Numbered from the stretch's first letter, positions 24,911 to 35,800 are shown. The stretch is 64,000 bases of DNA from Scytonema sp. UIC 10036 (GCF_009725235.1 NZ_WJFC01000005.1:101955-165954), one strand, 5' to 3'. A program made the numbers and translations. The notes: generated from the sequence alone by a model not told the origin.

Positions 24911-26020
24911 ATGAGCGTGACATCAACTGTTTTTGACTGGCGCAACCTAGTAGCTAACAATAAACCAAGTCAAGCTTCAGATATCCAGATTGCAAGATTA
25001 GAGGCCCTACCTCAACTAACCATAGACCTTGACAAGTGGGCTAATCAATATAATCTGCCTAATCAGCGTGTTGAAGTTTTTGCTTACACTGGTTGTGTAA
25101 CAACACTAGTACCGTTTTCTTATCAAAAGGCTCTATTATTTGCTAAATACTGCCTATGGATTGTCAGCTTTGATGCTTACATTGATAACTTTGATTATTC
25201 TCAGTTTAACCCGACTAGATCTAATACATGGCTAGATTATTTAGATAGCCAGCTGAGCTATATCGTTAAACCCCTTTATAAATTAGGTGGTTTAACCACT
25301 GAGCATGGTCATAACTACTGTTTTAAATTTAGTTTTGATCAACTTAATGAGTTTCAAGGAATTGAGAATACAAGTCTCAATCTCGAAGCTGCGTTGCAAA
25401 GCTTATACTGCGATCTTCGGGCGAGCTGGCTGTCTGCTCCTCAACAAGAGCCTAACAACATACAAAGATTAAATTTTAGCCTAACTAATTTCACACACTA
25501 TCTTGCTCAAATGATTGAGGCTATGCGTTGGGAGTTAATTCAGAACTTCAATTATCAAAAAATATTGGATTGTCACCAACTTCCAAATATGGAAGAATAC
25601 CTCAATCGCTCAAGCTTTTCTATTGGTTTACATCCTGCAGGAGCAATTGTAGCTGGCTACGAGATTGATCCAGAAACTACTTGGCAGCTTTGCAATACGG
25701 CAATAGATATTGGTGCTGAAATAGTTCGTTTAGCAAATGACTTAGGTAATTATTGGTTAGAACTTGAAGAATGTAAAGTAAACAGCATTACTATAGCACT
25801 CGCCCAGCTAGGTTTTGCTCCAATGGGAGCATATCAAAAGAATAGTTTGGAAGTTAAACAAGCAGCAGAAATAGTTAAAGCTAAGTTAGAAGTTGAGCTT
25901 GAACGTTTTGCAAAACAGGTAATAGAAATACCTAATACTCCGCTACTTCACTGGTTGCAAGTTCAACTAGCTTTTGTGCTGGCAATGTATGAAAAAGGTA
26001 ATTACGTAAAGCCTGATTGA
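24911..26020 (+). CDS. Class I terpene synthase
   Basis: A 369-residue all-helical protein. The first metal-binding motif is the D88-rich stretch FDAYIDNFD (replacing DDxxD). The second is N276-D277 in NDLGNYWLELEE, an NSE/DTE-type motif with Asn in place of the usual Ser/Thr. These bind Mg2+ and diphosphate. Coupled to the class II cyclase upstream, it probably ionises a copalyl-type diphosphate to form a diterpene. The deviation at the NSE Ser/Thr position is worth noting but does not by itself mean inactivity. Confidence 0.85.
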   Translation: MSVTSTVFDWRNLVANNKPSQASDIQIARLEALPQLTIDLDKWANQYNLPNQRVEVFAYTGCVTTLVPFSYQKALLFAKYCLWIVSFDAYIDNFDYSQFNPTRSNTWLDYLDSQLSYIVKPLYKLGGLTTEHGHNYCFKFSFDQLNEFQGIENTSLNLEAALQSLYCDLRASWLSAPQQEPNNIQRLNFSLTNFTHYLAQMIEAMRWELIQNFNYQKILDCHQLPNMEEYLNRSSFSIGLHPAGAIVAGYEIDPETTWQLCNTAIDIGAEIVRLANDLGNYWLELEECKVNSITIALAQLGFAPMGAYQKNSLEVKQAAEIVKAKLEVELERFAKQVIEIPNTPLLHWLQVQLAFVLAMYEKGNYVKPD

Positions 26021-26068
26021 GTTTATCTACTTATCTAGTTCTACTTAGACCAACTGCAACAGGTCTAG

Positions 26069-27511
26069 ATGAAACAACTAATTTCATTGTTGCAAAAATT
26101 ATTGAGAGGATTTATGATTCCGAAAAAAATTAACCTTCCATCTACACAAAGTCCTTCCACTACCCGAAAAACCTGCCCCGTCATCAAGGGATATCCGCTC
26201 ATTGGCGTTACTTCCGAGTTTGTTTTTGATCTTCCTCAACTACTCCAACGTATTGTTAAAGAGCATCCTGGTGAGTTAGTAGCACTAAAGATTGGACCAA
26301 TACATATCTATTTGACTAGCCATCCAGACCATGTTCAATATGTGCTTACCACCAACGAGCATAATTTCGGCAAGGGTCATACCATGTGGAAAGGTTACCG
26401 ATTGATAGCAGCCAACGGTTTAGCTATAAGTGAAGGCGAAACTTGGTTCCGCAATCGGCGTCTGATGCAACCATTTTTCACGCACAAGCATATCTCCTCC
26501 TTAGCAAACTGTATGATTACAGCTACTCTTAAAGCAGTAGAGCGTTTCGAGCAAGTGGTGTCCGACTCGCCAATCGATATGCATAAGGAGTTGCAGCAGA
26601 TTATGCAAAGTACTATGCTTGAGACGATTTTTGGCACTAGTCTTGAGCGTCATAAGATAGAAGCAACGGCAGATGCAATTCAGGTTGCGCTCAGAGCAAT
26701 ACACCTTCGCTCTTTTCTATACTTCCTCCCCGAACAACTCCCCTTACCTGGAGAGCGTACCCTGCGTCACGCTCTCCAGACAATCGACGACATACTTCTT
26801 TCGATAATTCGTGAGCGGCGCCAGAGTAGAGAGAATCGCGATGACTTGCTTTCCCTGTTACTGCAGGCTCGCGATGAGGAAACCAAAACAGGGATGAACG
26901 ATCAGCAACTGCGAGATGAGTGCGTCACATTATTTGTTGCTGGTCACGAGACTACTGCTACTGCGCTAACTTGGCTCTGGTATTTGCTCGACGAGCATCC
27001 TGAAGTAGATCGCAAGCTCCGGGCGGAGATCGATAGCGTTTTGGGCGGACGCCAGCCAACCTTCGCTGACCTCGCCAACCTCCGGTATACCCGGATGGTC
27101 ATCCAGGAAACCTTACGGCTTTATCCGCCTGGCTGTGTTTTTCCACGAGTCGTGCGGCAAAATGACGAGATTGACGGCTATCCTGTTAAGGCTGGCGCAA
27201 CAATCATATTGAGTCCTTACATGACCCATCACCTTCCGGATTTTTGGAATCAGCCAGATGTCTTTAATCCTGAGAGATTTACTGCGGAGCAATCGGAGCA
27301 GCGCCATAGCTACGCATACTTTCCGTTTGGTGCCGGATCGCGTCATTGTATCGGTAACCACTTTGCCCTCATGCAGGCACAATTAGCCGTCGTCATAATA
27401 GCACAGAAGTGGCGACCGCGACGCATTCGTAGCCATACTGTCAAACCCCAAGTTAAGGCGTTTGTTCTCTGCCCACGTAATGGTCTACCAATGATTTTGG
27501 AGCCAGTTTAG
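26069..27511 (+). CDS. Cytochrome P450
   Basis: A 480-residue protein with all P450 signatures: I-helix AGHETTATALTW (oxygen activation), ExxR in ETLRLYPP, PERF block (NPERFTAEQ), and heme loop FGAGSRHCIGNHFA with Cys427 as axial ligand. No transmembrane anchor is evident; the N-terminus is short and basic. A start at the internal ATG MIPKKINL (codon 16) is possible. As third gene in the cluster it most likely hydroxylates the diterpene made by the two upstream enzymes. It needs a ferredoxin partner, not found here. Confidence 0.92.
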   Translation: MKQLISLLQKLLRGFMIPKKINLPSTQSPSTTRKTCPVIKGYPLIGVTSEFVFDLPQLLQRIVKEHPGELVALKIGPIHIYLTSHPDHVQYVLTTNEHNFGKGHTMWKGYRLIAANGLAISEGETWFRNRRLMQPFFTHKHISSLANCMITATLKAVERFEQVVSDSPIDMHKELQQIMQSTMLETIFGTSLERHKIEATADAIQVALRAIHLRSFLYFLPEQLPLPGERTLRHALQTIDDILLSIIRERRQSRENRDDLLSLLLQARDEETKTGMNDQQLRDECVTLFVAGHETTATALTWLWYLLDEHPEVDRKLRAEIDSVLGGRQPTFADLANLRYTRMVIQETLRLYPPGCVFPRVVRQNDEIDGYPVKAGATIILSPYMTHHLPDFWNQPDVFNPERFTAEQSEQRHSYAYFPFGAGSRHCIGNHFALMQAQLAVVIIAQKWRPRRIRSHTVKPQVKAFVLCPRNGLPMILEPV

Positions 27512-27967
27512 TTATTTGAACGCACCACCAACTAAGCCTGCGCCTATAGTTGGGGATTCTTGTGACTGTGACTTAAAGGAATTATTTGCCGCAAGCTTTT
27601 ACTTTAATTTGAGTTCGGCAACTTAGACTTTAGACAGTTGGTTTATGGTTGAATGGCACGCTTGATAACGTGAAACTCTCGCGATCGTCCGGGTGTTAGG
27701 GGGGGTAGGGGTGTAGGGTGTTAGAAGAAGAACAATATTTATTAAGCATTTTGATTTAATTACTAATTCTTGACCGTGCAACCCCTATACCCCAAAAGCC
27801 CTATACCTTAAGGATTTGCGCTTAACGAGCGTGCCATTCGGTTTCAACACCCTCATCACCCCGTCCACGAAGGCGAGTAAGGTTCATCAACGGGAGATTG
27901 GAAGAATCATCACAAAACACAGGTCTTCGCCCCAAGCGGCATTAATTAAAGACCTTAACCCTGTAAT
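27512..27967. repeat. Intergenic stretch with an imperfect long inverted-repeat element
   Basis: AATGGCACGCT (27652-27662) and AGCGTGCCATT (27828-27838) are inverted. Between them, G-rich text (TAGGGGGGGTAGGGG) near 27700 faces C-rich text (AACCCCTATACCCC) near 27780, giving a roughly 190-bp imperfect hairpin element with MITE-like form. No gene is supported in this interval. Confidence 0.5.
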
Positions 27968-29417
27968 CCCACATTCCGCACCCTAACTGGCACACATCAA
28001 AAAAAGCTGGTAAAGTAGTACACAAGAACTAAATATCATGCAAGGAAGAAGACACTTAATGATAATCAATATTATTAAACTGGGAAGCAAGTCAGAGAAT
28101 AAAGTTTTGTAAATAAGATAAAATAAAAGAAAATTTAATGATTTTAAAATTAATTTAGAACAGAAGAAGAAATGATTTAATCACAACAGGAGTTGTGGAT
28201 AATTATGTTGTGAAATCAAAGCTTCAAAACATGGAAATTCAAAATATAGACCATTTAGGTATAGTAGCAGGAATAGTAGATGCGATAGGAATAGTAGAAA
28301 TAATCAACGAATTAATAGGGCAAGAAAAGGGGGAGAAAGTAAGTCTGGGTCAAGTAGTAAAAGCCATGATATTAAACGGGTTAGGATTTATATCGAAACC
28401 CTTATATATGTTTCCCCAATATTTTGAAACAATAGCCTGTGAGCATCTGGTAGGAGCAGGAGTAAAACCAGAATATCTGAACGACGATAAACTGGGGAGA
28501 GTGATGGATAAACTATTTATAAAAGGATTAGATACAATATTTTTTATGATTGCATTAAAAGCAGCCAAAAAATTCGGATTATCCCTATCAACATCACATC
28601 TAGACTCATCATCTATGCACGTGCATGGGCAATATAATTCAAGATTACCATCAGTAATTACGAATGTTTTAGATTCACTCGCACTGAGCAATGATTCCAT
28701 GCTCAGTGAATATAAAGCCCAGCAGTCATGTGAGCGGGGGTTCGCTTTTCTCAAAGACCCATTATTTTTTGCAGACAGTATTTTCCTCAAAAGTCCTGAG
28801 AGAATAGAGTCTTTGGCAATGATTATGGGCTTATGTTTGTTGGTTTATACCTTGGCTCAACGTCAAATTAGAAATGCTCTTAAAGATTCTAAATCAACAA
28901 TTCAAAATCAATTAGGTAAAGCAACTGACCGCCCTACTTTACGCTGGATTTTTCAATGCTTTCAGGGTATTCATTTAGTTAAATATAACGATGAAAAACA
29001 CGTCTCTATTGGACTCCAGATAGGAAGTTTATTCTGAATCTTTTACCAGATGATTGTTTTCGTTACTATCAATTATCCACTTAATTCTTAAAAGAGCTAA
29101 TTTAATTTATATCAGATTTAGGAGCTAATCTGTTTGATTTACCGCTCTATTTTACGATGTCTATAATTTCGTTTTTTACTTCAACTTATTAGTCTGACTT
29201 ATAATCTATATATTGAATATCTTCATTTATTTATCTGTTGACTCCTCTGAGTGCTGTTCATTCTTATTGCTCCTTATTGAGAATGGGTTTTGACCCCGTT
29301 TTTGGTGTTTTTCTTTTTCGCTAATTTATTTTTCACTAATATGTGATTTTTTAGCCTCAGTTTTCTTTCTTGTTACCGTAATTTCCCTGTGTGACACTTA
29401 AGGGTGCGGAATGTGGG
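27968..29417 (+). mobile_element. IS1634-type insertion sequence with internal deletion, 1450 bp
   Basis: The terminal inverted repeats are CCCACATTCCGCACCCT at 27968 and its complement ending at 29417. The transposase is internally deleted (see next entry). Its right end abuts a 107-bp MITE beginning exactly at 29418. A 93-bp end-only relative lies at 22299 in opposite orientation, so the two copies bracket the terpenoid genes. No clear target duplication is seen. Confidence 0.85.
28195..29037 (+). pseudogene. IS1634-family transposase, central catalytic part deleted
   Basis: The N-terminus (best start ATG 28231: MEIQNIDHLGIVAGIVDAIG) and the C-terminus (FLKDPLFFADSIFLKSPERI, LYTLAQ-type segment) are family-like, but the middle is missing: the frame jumps from SSSMHVHGQYNSRLPS to LSNDSMLSEYKAQQSCERGF. 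The family is usually about twice this length of 281 residues. At least one catalytic Asp lies in the deleted block, so the protein should be inactive, although the ends could be mobilised by an intact relative. Confidence 0.85.
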
Positions 29418-29524
29418 CTATAGCAGTTCTCAGTTGCGTGCAATACACATAGGAGGGCGAACAACCGTTCGCCCCTACATTGTTTTGATATCACTGTGTT
29501 GGATTCAAGTGAGAAACGCTATAG
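29418..29524. mobile_element. 107-bp MITE with CTATAGC ends
   Basis: Terminal arms CTATAGCAGTTCTCAGTTG and (complement) CTATAGCGTTTCTCACTTG, with a central hairpin GGGCGAACA-accg-TTCGCCC type (29454-29474). Such TATAGC..TTCTCA elements are widespread in filamentous cyanobacteria. Its right end supplies the stop codon of the adjacent degraded gene. Confidence 0.7.
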
Positions 29525-30409
29525 TTGCTCAATCCTACTTTGTAACTCAACAAGATCGGGATATTGATTAATATTTAATTGATTCAGCCCCCAATCAAAA
29601 AAAGCATTCAGAGAAATATAACGAGATTCTCGTTGCTGCATAGCTTTTTGAATATCTTTGCCATGAAACCAAATTAAATATTGCTTCTGTGTCCAAAACT
29701 CCTCTCGAGCAAACTGTTGCTGGTACACAGCAAGACTTGCTTCAAATCTGTCCCGTGTCACTGTTCTGACCACTTCTTGAAACTAGTTAATTAATTCCAC
29801 AGCTTGAATTCGACAATCTTGCAATAACAGTGAGTTTGGGAGTTTACCGCTACCACCCGTCCATGTCGTCTTCAATTGCACTCGCGCTGCGCTTAAGAGT
29901 AACAAATCAACGATTGTGCCCATCTTACCGCTTGATAGTCCTGCAAGCTCATTGCAGATTCTTCAATCCATGCTGAAATCGCCTCCATCCCTGGAGAATC
30001 GCCATGTCCCCAGCGAGAACTGGGATTGTTCTGCTTTTCTGTATATTTTGCTACCCAATAATTATGGATTAATTCAGCATTCAGTAAATAATTCTCAACA
30101 CAAGCACGGTGAGTGAGAAACATTGAGTTGCTCTGAATTAATGCAATATTAGCAGTCGGTTTAGCATCAAAATCGCGTCCTGCCCTTGGCAGCAGCGAAG
30201 CTATCGCGAAAAATAATATATCTTTGATTTGTAGGTTTATCTCTAGAAAAGTAACCTTGAGTAAAAACGGAGAAAGTAAATTTACTACCAGAGGGAACAA
30301 TTGTAGGTTTATCCATTAAAATATTCTCAATGACTCGGTTGAGCAGTCTAAAATCTAAACTTGTTTGCTTACCCTCACAGAAAATAACTTTGCCACTAAC
30401 AACACTCAC
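29519..30409 (-). pseudogene. TOPRIM/DUF4435-like partner of the adjacent ATPase, multiply broken
   Basis: Three frames together make one protein of about 290 residues. The start overlaps the ATPase region (MSVVSGKVIFCEGKQTSLDF, with the EGK Glu), followed by YIIFRDFDAKPTANIA (DxD), as in TOPRIM domains. A 26-bp insertion at 30178-30203 flanked by TCGCG repeats shifts the frame, a second frameshift lies near 29900, and an in-frame TAG lies near 29783. Pairing with an upstream ATPase resembles the PARIS defence system (AriA ATPase, AriB TOPRIM effector). The effector here is clearly dead. Confidence 0.65.
30178..30203 (-). repeat. 26-bp small dispersed insertion with 5-bp target duplication
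   Basis: The 26 bases are flanked on both sides by TCGCG (30173-30177 and 30204-30208). Removing the insertion plus one TCGCG (31 bp) restores the reading frame FRDFDAKP. This fits the very small mobile repeats (21-27 bp) described in cyanobacterial genomes. Confidence 0.75.
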
Positions 30410-30411
30410 AC

Positions 30412-31470
30412 CTACACCTCTAACCGAATAATATATGCATCAGGTACTAATTGCTCCACATAATCAGAATGGGTTGTAATGATAAACTGATTGTTTTTCC
30501 CTAACTTGGGTAAGGCTCTTAACAAAGCCTGTTGCATGGGTGGATGTAAGTGCAACTCAATCTCATCAATAAGAATCACAGAATTGTGGATATTCCAACT
30601 CGCAAAGTCCATTAACATTGGAAAGACAGCACGTTCGCCCCCAGACATTTCAGAAATTTCATACTGATTTCTGCCATCATATAGATAAAACCAAGGTTCG
30701 CTCAAAATATCATCTAAATTCTCTCGCGGAATGGGACCAAGAAAACTACGTTCTGGAAAGACGGTTTGATAAGCTCGTTCGATTTCTGCATACAAATCCT
30801 TTTGTCCATGAGGTCGTTGATGAATTTTACCCAATTCAATATCTTGATGAAATTGTCGCCATTTAGATAACCGATCGCGCAACAAATCTTCTGTAATTTC
30901 CAACTGGCGATTGGGTTCTTCGCTCGTGAGACTTGTTGAAGTTCTCTGTTCTGTATACCAAAGAACTGTACCGACTTGCTCAAACACTTTCCATCCTTCA
31001 TTTCGGCGCAATTGTTTGGCATATTCTCGTCCTTTAAATTGAAACAATTGAGCAGCACTCCCAGCAATAACACCTTCCTTGTTCCATCTAAGAGTTACAT
31101 TGTGCTCTTCACCAGGAGGTTGCAAATCTCGCCCCATCTGGAGCAATTTCTGCTGAAAATCTCGCATAGCTTGCAGTTCGCCAGACGAGAATTGTACTTG
31201 TACGGCTACCTCAGGTGTCATACCTCCCCAGTTATTCGCGAGCAATTCATAATTAAATCCCGCCCATTCCAAATCGGAGATGTTTTCTAACCGTCCAGTC
31301 GCCGTACCTAAAGTTGCTGCAATAGCTTGCAACAAACTTGTTTTCCCAGAACCATTCATTCCAACCAGGACAATCGTATCTCGTGCTAACCCGGTTTCTG
31401 GCTCAGTGAAATCAAATACATAATCCCGAAATTTCTTAAAATACTTTAGCTGAACGGATTGAACTTTCAT
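30412..31470 (-). CDS. ABC/AAA-type ATPase, possible PARIS AriA-like sensor
   Basis: A 352-residue SMC/RecF-like ATPase: Walker A LVGMNGSGKTSLLQ (about residue 36), ABC signature EMSGGERAVFPML (about residue 278), Walker B VILIDEIELHLHP (about residue 300), and H-loop IITTHSDYVEQL. There is no coiled-coil or fused nuclease, so it likely works with the separate TOPRIM gene two bases downstream. In PARIS, the ATPase senses phage anti-restriction proteins and releases the toxic TOPRIM nuclease. Here the ATPase reads intact while its partner is broken. The PARIS label is inferred from gene pairing. Confidence 0.85.
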   Translation of the reverse strand: MKVQSVQLKYFKKFRDYVFDFTEPETGLARDTIVLVGMNGSGKTSLLQAIAATLGTATGRLENISDLEWAGFNYELLANNWGGMTPEVAVQVQFSSGELQAMRDFQQKLLQMGRDLQPPGEEHNVTLRWNKEGVIAGSAAQLFQFKGREYAKQLRRNEGWKVFEQVGTVLWYTEQRTSTSLTSEEPNRQLEITEDLLRDRLSKWRQFHQDIELGKIHQRPHGQKDLYAEIERAYQTVFPERSFLGPIPRENLDDILSEPWFYLYDGRNQYEISEMSGGERAVFPMLMDFASWNIHNSVILIDEIELHLHPPMQQALLRALPKLGKNNQFIITTHSDYVEQLVPDAYIIRLEV

Positions 31471-31563
31471 TTTAAAATCTCATTTTAGAGAAAAACAGCG
31501 ATCGCCAGTTGTTTTTAGATGAATGAAAAAGTTATTTGACTCGAAGCCATCTGTAATTTCGCC

Positions 31564-32196
31564 TCAAGACTGCATCTTCTTTGGTTCTCCCTGCAAAATC
31601 CCAATAATTGTCCGCGTTACAAACTCCAAATCCTGAGGAACAGGATGCAGTGGTAAACATTCCACCACATGATGCGAGTTGCGATCGTAAAAACCAAATC
31701 GCCAAATTTCCCCAGTCGAAACTGCACCGTACAAAATCGGACTCTCACTTTCTATCCAGCGATCGAGCGCAATCAATTCAACAGCAAGCTGAGTAAAGCC
31801 TTTAGTCAAGTCCGATTGTTTTGCTTCAATAATCAGAAGATGACTTGGACTGGGAATATAGTAATCCAAAGAGCCTTTCAACCAATTGCTCACATTAAGA
31901 GTATACTCAATATTGATTGAATAATCTAAGAGATCGCAAATCCGGTCGATCAACGGAAAAATCAATGCCTCACGGCGGGCTTGTTCGGTAGTTGTATTCA
32001 CCCGTTTCAGTCTGCGCCGCATACTGTGTGCGAGTTCAGCCAACCAATCTAATTCACATTGCGAGTAGGGGAGATCTTCGAGATCCGTGCGCTCAAAGGT
32101 ACAGCCCAAATCTGCCAAAATATCTTCAGGTGAGTAAGGCAAATCAAAATACTTGCTAAAGGTATAGGACTCGTTTGGATCTAAAACCTTAGGCAT
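31564..32196 (-). CDS. PD-(D/E)XK-like nuclease-fold protein
   Basis: The ATG at 32196 (MPKVLDPNESYTFSKYF) is preferred over an upstream start because AAGGAG lies about eight bases before it. The 210-residue protein contains GSLDYYIPSPSHLLIIEAKQ, a D...ExK arrangement typical of restriction-endonuclease folds, in a layout common to uncharacterised cyanobacterial proteins of the Uma2/type I HsdR-N kind. It sits directly upstream of the ATPase gene (about 90 bp) on the same strand and may belong to the same defence locus. Substrate unknown. Confidence 0.6.
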   Translation of the reverse strand: MPKVLDPNESYTFSKYFDLPYSPEDILADLGCTFERTDLEDLPYSQCELDWLAELAHSMRRRLKRVNTTTEQARREALIFPLIDRICDLLDYSINIEYTLNVSNWLKGSLDYYIPSPSHLLIIEAKQSDLTKGFTQLAVELIALDRWIESESPILYGAVSTGEIWRFGFYDRNSHHVVECLPLHPVPQDLEFVTRTIIGILQGEPKKMQS

Positions 32197-32360
32197 GGTG
32201 TCGATCTCCTTACTAAAACAATAAGCCCATTCTATCGAAACCAGTGGGCGATAAGCCTTTATGATTAACGGAGTACAGTCGTATCGCGCTGGCAAACCTT
32301 AACATAAAAATAATGACAGTGTTGTGGGGTAGCGAAAAGCACGGAGGAAAACCCATATGA

Positions 32361-32828
32361 ATGGCTGCTAAACTAGCGGGGGATAGGTGTCAAACTGATA
32401 GAGAACTGAGAGAAAAAAAGATGGAGAAATTCAACCCCGATTGTAGCGACGTGCCATCTGATGGATTTTCCGCTAACATAACCAACGAATTAAAATTTCT
32501 AGAGAATTTAAAGTATTGGCAAGTCCTTGTCAATGAATATAAGACTATTTACCTAAAATGCTTGGAATCAGAACGCTATATAGAATTTTTTGAGTTTTTG
32601 AGAGTCCCGGAAAGCATCTTTTTAACTTATGATTGGACAACTCCAGAATGTTTTTACGAATTAATAGGAGTCGTGCGGGTGCTATGTAGAATCAGAAATA
32701 AATATATTCTGCACAGGCAATATCCCCTACAATTACCGTTGATTGGAGAAATTCCACAGGATTTACTAGAAGGGATTGCCACAATTTACGAACGCACAAT
32801 CAACGAAGGACGAAACAAGAGGAGATAG
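32361..32828 (+). CDS. Hypothetical protein
   Basis: A 155-residue helical protein, rich in Glu, Leu and aromatic residues (NLKYWQVLVNEYKTIYLKCL, then FYELIGVVRVLCRIRNKYIL). The internal ATG at 32421 (MEKFNPDC) may be the true start, since the first 20 residues look unstructured. It lies 36 bp upstream of the PLD helicase gene on the same strand, so it may be cotranscribed and functionally linked. I do not recognise the family. Confidence 0.5.
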   Translation: MAAKLAGDRCQTDRELREKKMEKFNPDCSDVPSDGFSANITNELKFLENLKYWQVLVNEYKTIYLKCLESERYIEFFEFLRVPESIFLTYDWTTPECFYELIGVVRVLCRIRNKYILHRQYPLQLPLIGEIPQDLLEGIATIYERTINEGRNKRR

Positions 32829-32864
32829 AAAAGATTTTATATGATTTTTGGATAACCCCAAGAT

Positions 32865-35800
32865 ATGCCGAAATTTTTCCGCGAATACCCTTGGAAAATC
32901 AGCTACTCCAGCAACACCCACAACACGATCGCTGATTTCTACATCCCTGCTTTAGAGTGTACCATCCAATACGATCGCAAAGCTGGTTTCTTCAGCAGTG
33001 CCATTTTAAGTAAAGTCGCCCGTGGCTTAGGTGCAATGCTACACAATCGAGGGCGAATGCGGTTAATCATGGGCTGTCAGTTTAGCCCAGAAGATTTACA
33101 AGCGATTCAACAGGGGTATGAACTCCGAGATGCATTATTAACTCGTCTCGACGCAGACTTAAAACCCCCAGAAAGCTTTGCCCAACTCAAACACTTTGAA
33201 ATTCTGAGCTGGTTAATTCAGAATAACTATCTTGATATCAAAATTGCCATTCCCCTCAAAGAAAATGGACTTCCAGAAGAAAGTACACAGCAACTAGACC
33301 CACAGCATATATTCCATGAAAAAGTTGGCATTTTTACTGATACAAATGGCGATAAACTAGCATTTAACGGTTCCAACAACGAATCCATTGGCGGCTGGGA
33401 AAGCAACGTAGAATCCTTTCACGTTTATTGTTCATGGGAAGGAGGAAGGGAACTCGATAGAGTAGAAGAAGAAGTCGCGAGATTTGAGCAACTTTGGTAC
33501 AACTTATCTCCCAACGTGCGAGTCTTTGAAGTTCCCGAAGCGGTACAGAAAAAGCTGTTGCGTTACGCCCCTGCTACAAAACCCAACTGGAATATCCAAG
33601 CTGAATTTGATTCTAGACCCCTGACAGAAGAATTCCCTCAACCAGAACCACAACCAGAACTCCCCACACTCTCCAGAGAAGAAAGAGAAAAAGAACAGCT
33701 AGTATTTACCCAACTTGCCAATATTCACGAGCATAAAGGCTGTTTAGATTTTTGTCTAAAATCAATACCCATTCAACCTTGGCCGCACCAAATTAAAATA
33801 GTCAAGCGTGTTGCTCAAAATTTTCCCCAAAGTTTTCTCATAGCAGATGAAGTTGGTTTGGGCAAGACTATTGAAACAGGTTTAATTTTACGCTATCTGC
33901 TGTTGTCTAAACAAGTGAAACGAGTCCTCATATTAGCACCAGCTAGCGTTCAACCACAATGGCTTGAAGAATTACGAGAAAAATTCAACCTCCATTTTTG
34001 GAGTTACACATCAACTGAATTTAAAGACCCCTACAAGCGTACCATCCCAGCTGCTGCCAACCCTTGGAATACCCAAGACTTAATCCTGGCTTCGTCCCAT
34101 TTAGTGCGAAGAACTGAGAGAATGCACCAGTTGCTAGAAGCAGAACCTTGGGATTTAGTCGTACTAGATGAAGCACACCATGCACGCCGTAAAAGCCCCC
34201 AAGACCGCAAAGAAACACCCAACCGCTTACTAGAGTTAATGACACAACTGAAAGAGAAGACCAAATCCTTAATTCTTCTTTCAGCAACTCCCATGCAAAT
34301 TGACCCGATAGAAGTCTTCGATTTGTTAAACCTGTTGGGATTGCAGGGACATTGGAGTTACGGCGATAACTTTTGCCATTATTTCGCCTCCCTGCAAGCG
34401 GCTGTCAAACAGGAAGTCATTCATTTTTGGCAAGTCATGTCCAGCGATTATTTCCAGCGTGGCGGACAACCTTGCCCCAGACTATCACAGTTCCTCACCA
34501 AGAAAGACCGCAATCTCGCTTACAAAATTCAAGACATTTGGCAACAGGGTAGAAAAATCGTCAATCACAAACAACTCTTAGCGGATGAAAAATTCATCAA
34601 TACCTCACGCCAATACTTAACTCTCAACACCCCTCTCAAAGACTTAATGTTTCGCCACACCCGCGACACCTTACGACAATACTACCGCTTGGGACTGCTA
34701 GAACGGGATATTCCGACTAGAGTTGTGCAAGATAACGCCATTACCCTCGAACAACAACGGGAAGTACCCCTTTACGTAGCTGTTAGCGATTATGTACGCC
34801 ATTTTTATCGGTTAGCGCAAAAAGATAAGCGTTCCTGCTTGGGTTTCTTGATGACTCTTTACCGCAAGCGTTTGACCAGTTCATTCTATGCAATTAAATC
34901 ATCTCTGCAACGCCGTTTGGATTATCTGTTAACGCAACAGGGAAGCATTTTAAGTGAAGACGATTTAGCAGATATAGACGATGCAGAAGATGTCGTTATT
35001 GCTGGGTTGGAATCTTTTTTTGAACCAGTAGACCCTCAAGAAATTCAATATCTTGAAGAATTATTACAACAATTTGACAATACCGGAGAAGATACTAAGC
35101 TTTCCCGCTTTATTCAGATTCTACGCCAAGAGTTGACCGAACGAGAAAGCGCGATTATTTTCACCCAATACACGGATACAATGGACTATCTGCGGGATAC
35201 TTTAGTTTATTTGTACGGCAGCCAAGTTGCTTGCTACTCCGGGCGCGGCGGAGAATTGTACCAGAATGGGGAGTGGTGTCTCGTTTCCAAAGAACAAATT
35301 AAACGCCGATTCCGCCAAGACGAAATTAAAATTCTTCTCTGCACTGAATCTGCGTCAGAGGGGTTGAACTTACAAAACTGCGGTGTCCTGATTAATTATG
35401 ATATGCCTTGGAATCCCATGCGGGTTGAACAGCGCATTGGAAGAATTGACCGCATCGGACAAAGATATTCTACTGTACGAATCCACAACTTCTACTATGA
35501 CGGCACTGTCGAAGCAAAGGTTTATCGGAAATTGCGCGATAGCTAGCGCTGCGGCGAAGCGCCGAACGCATCAACGCTTTTGCAACAGTTGTTGGTAACC
35601 TCCAACCAATTTTAGCACAAGTGCCTACATTCATTGAGCAAGCTGCCATGAGCGCCGATCCAGAAGAAGAGGATGTTTTAATGTCTGAATTTGATTTGGT
35701 ATTAGACGCCCCACCACTTCGCCTAGCAATTGAAGACACCATCGCAATAGATTTAGACACTGACTTAGCAGAAATTCAAAAACCGCTCGTTCCCTCTCCC

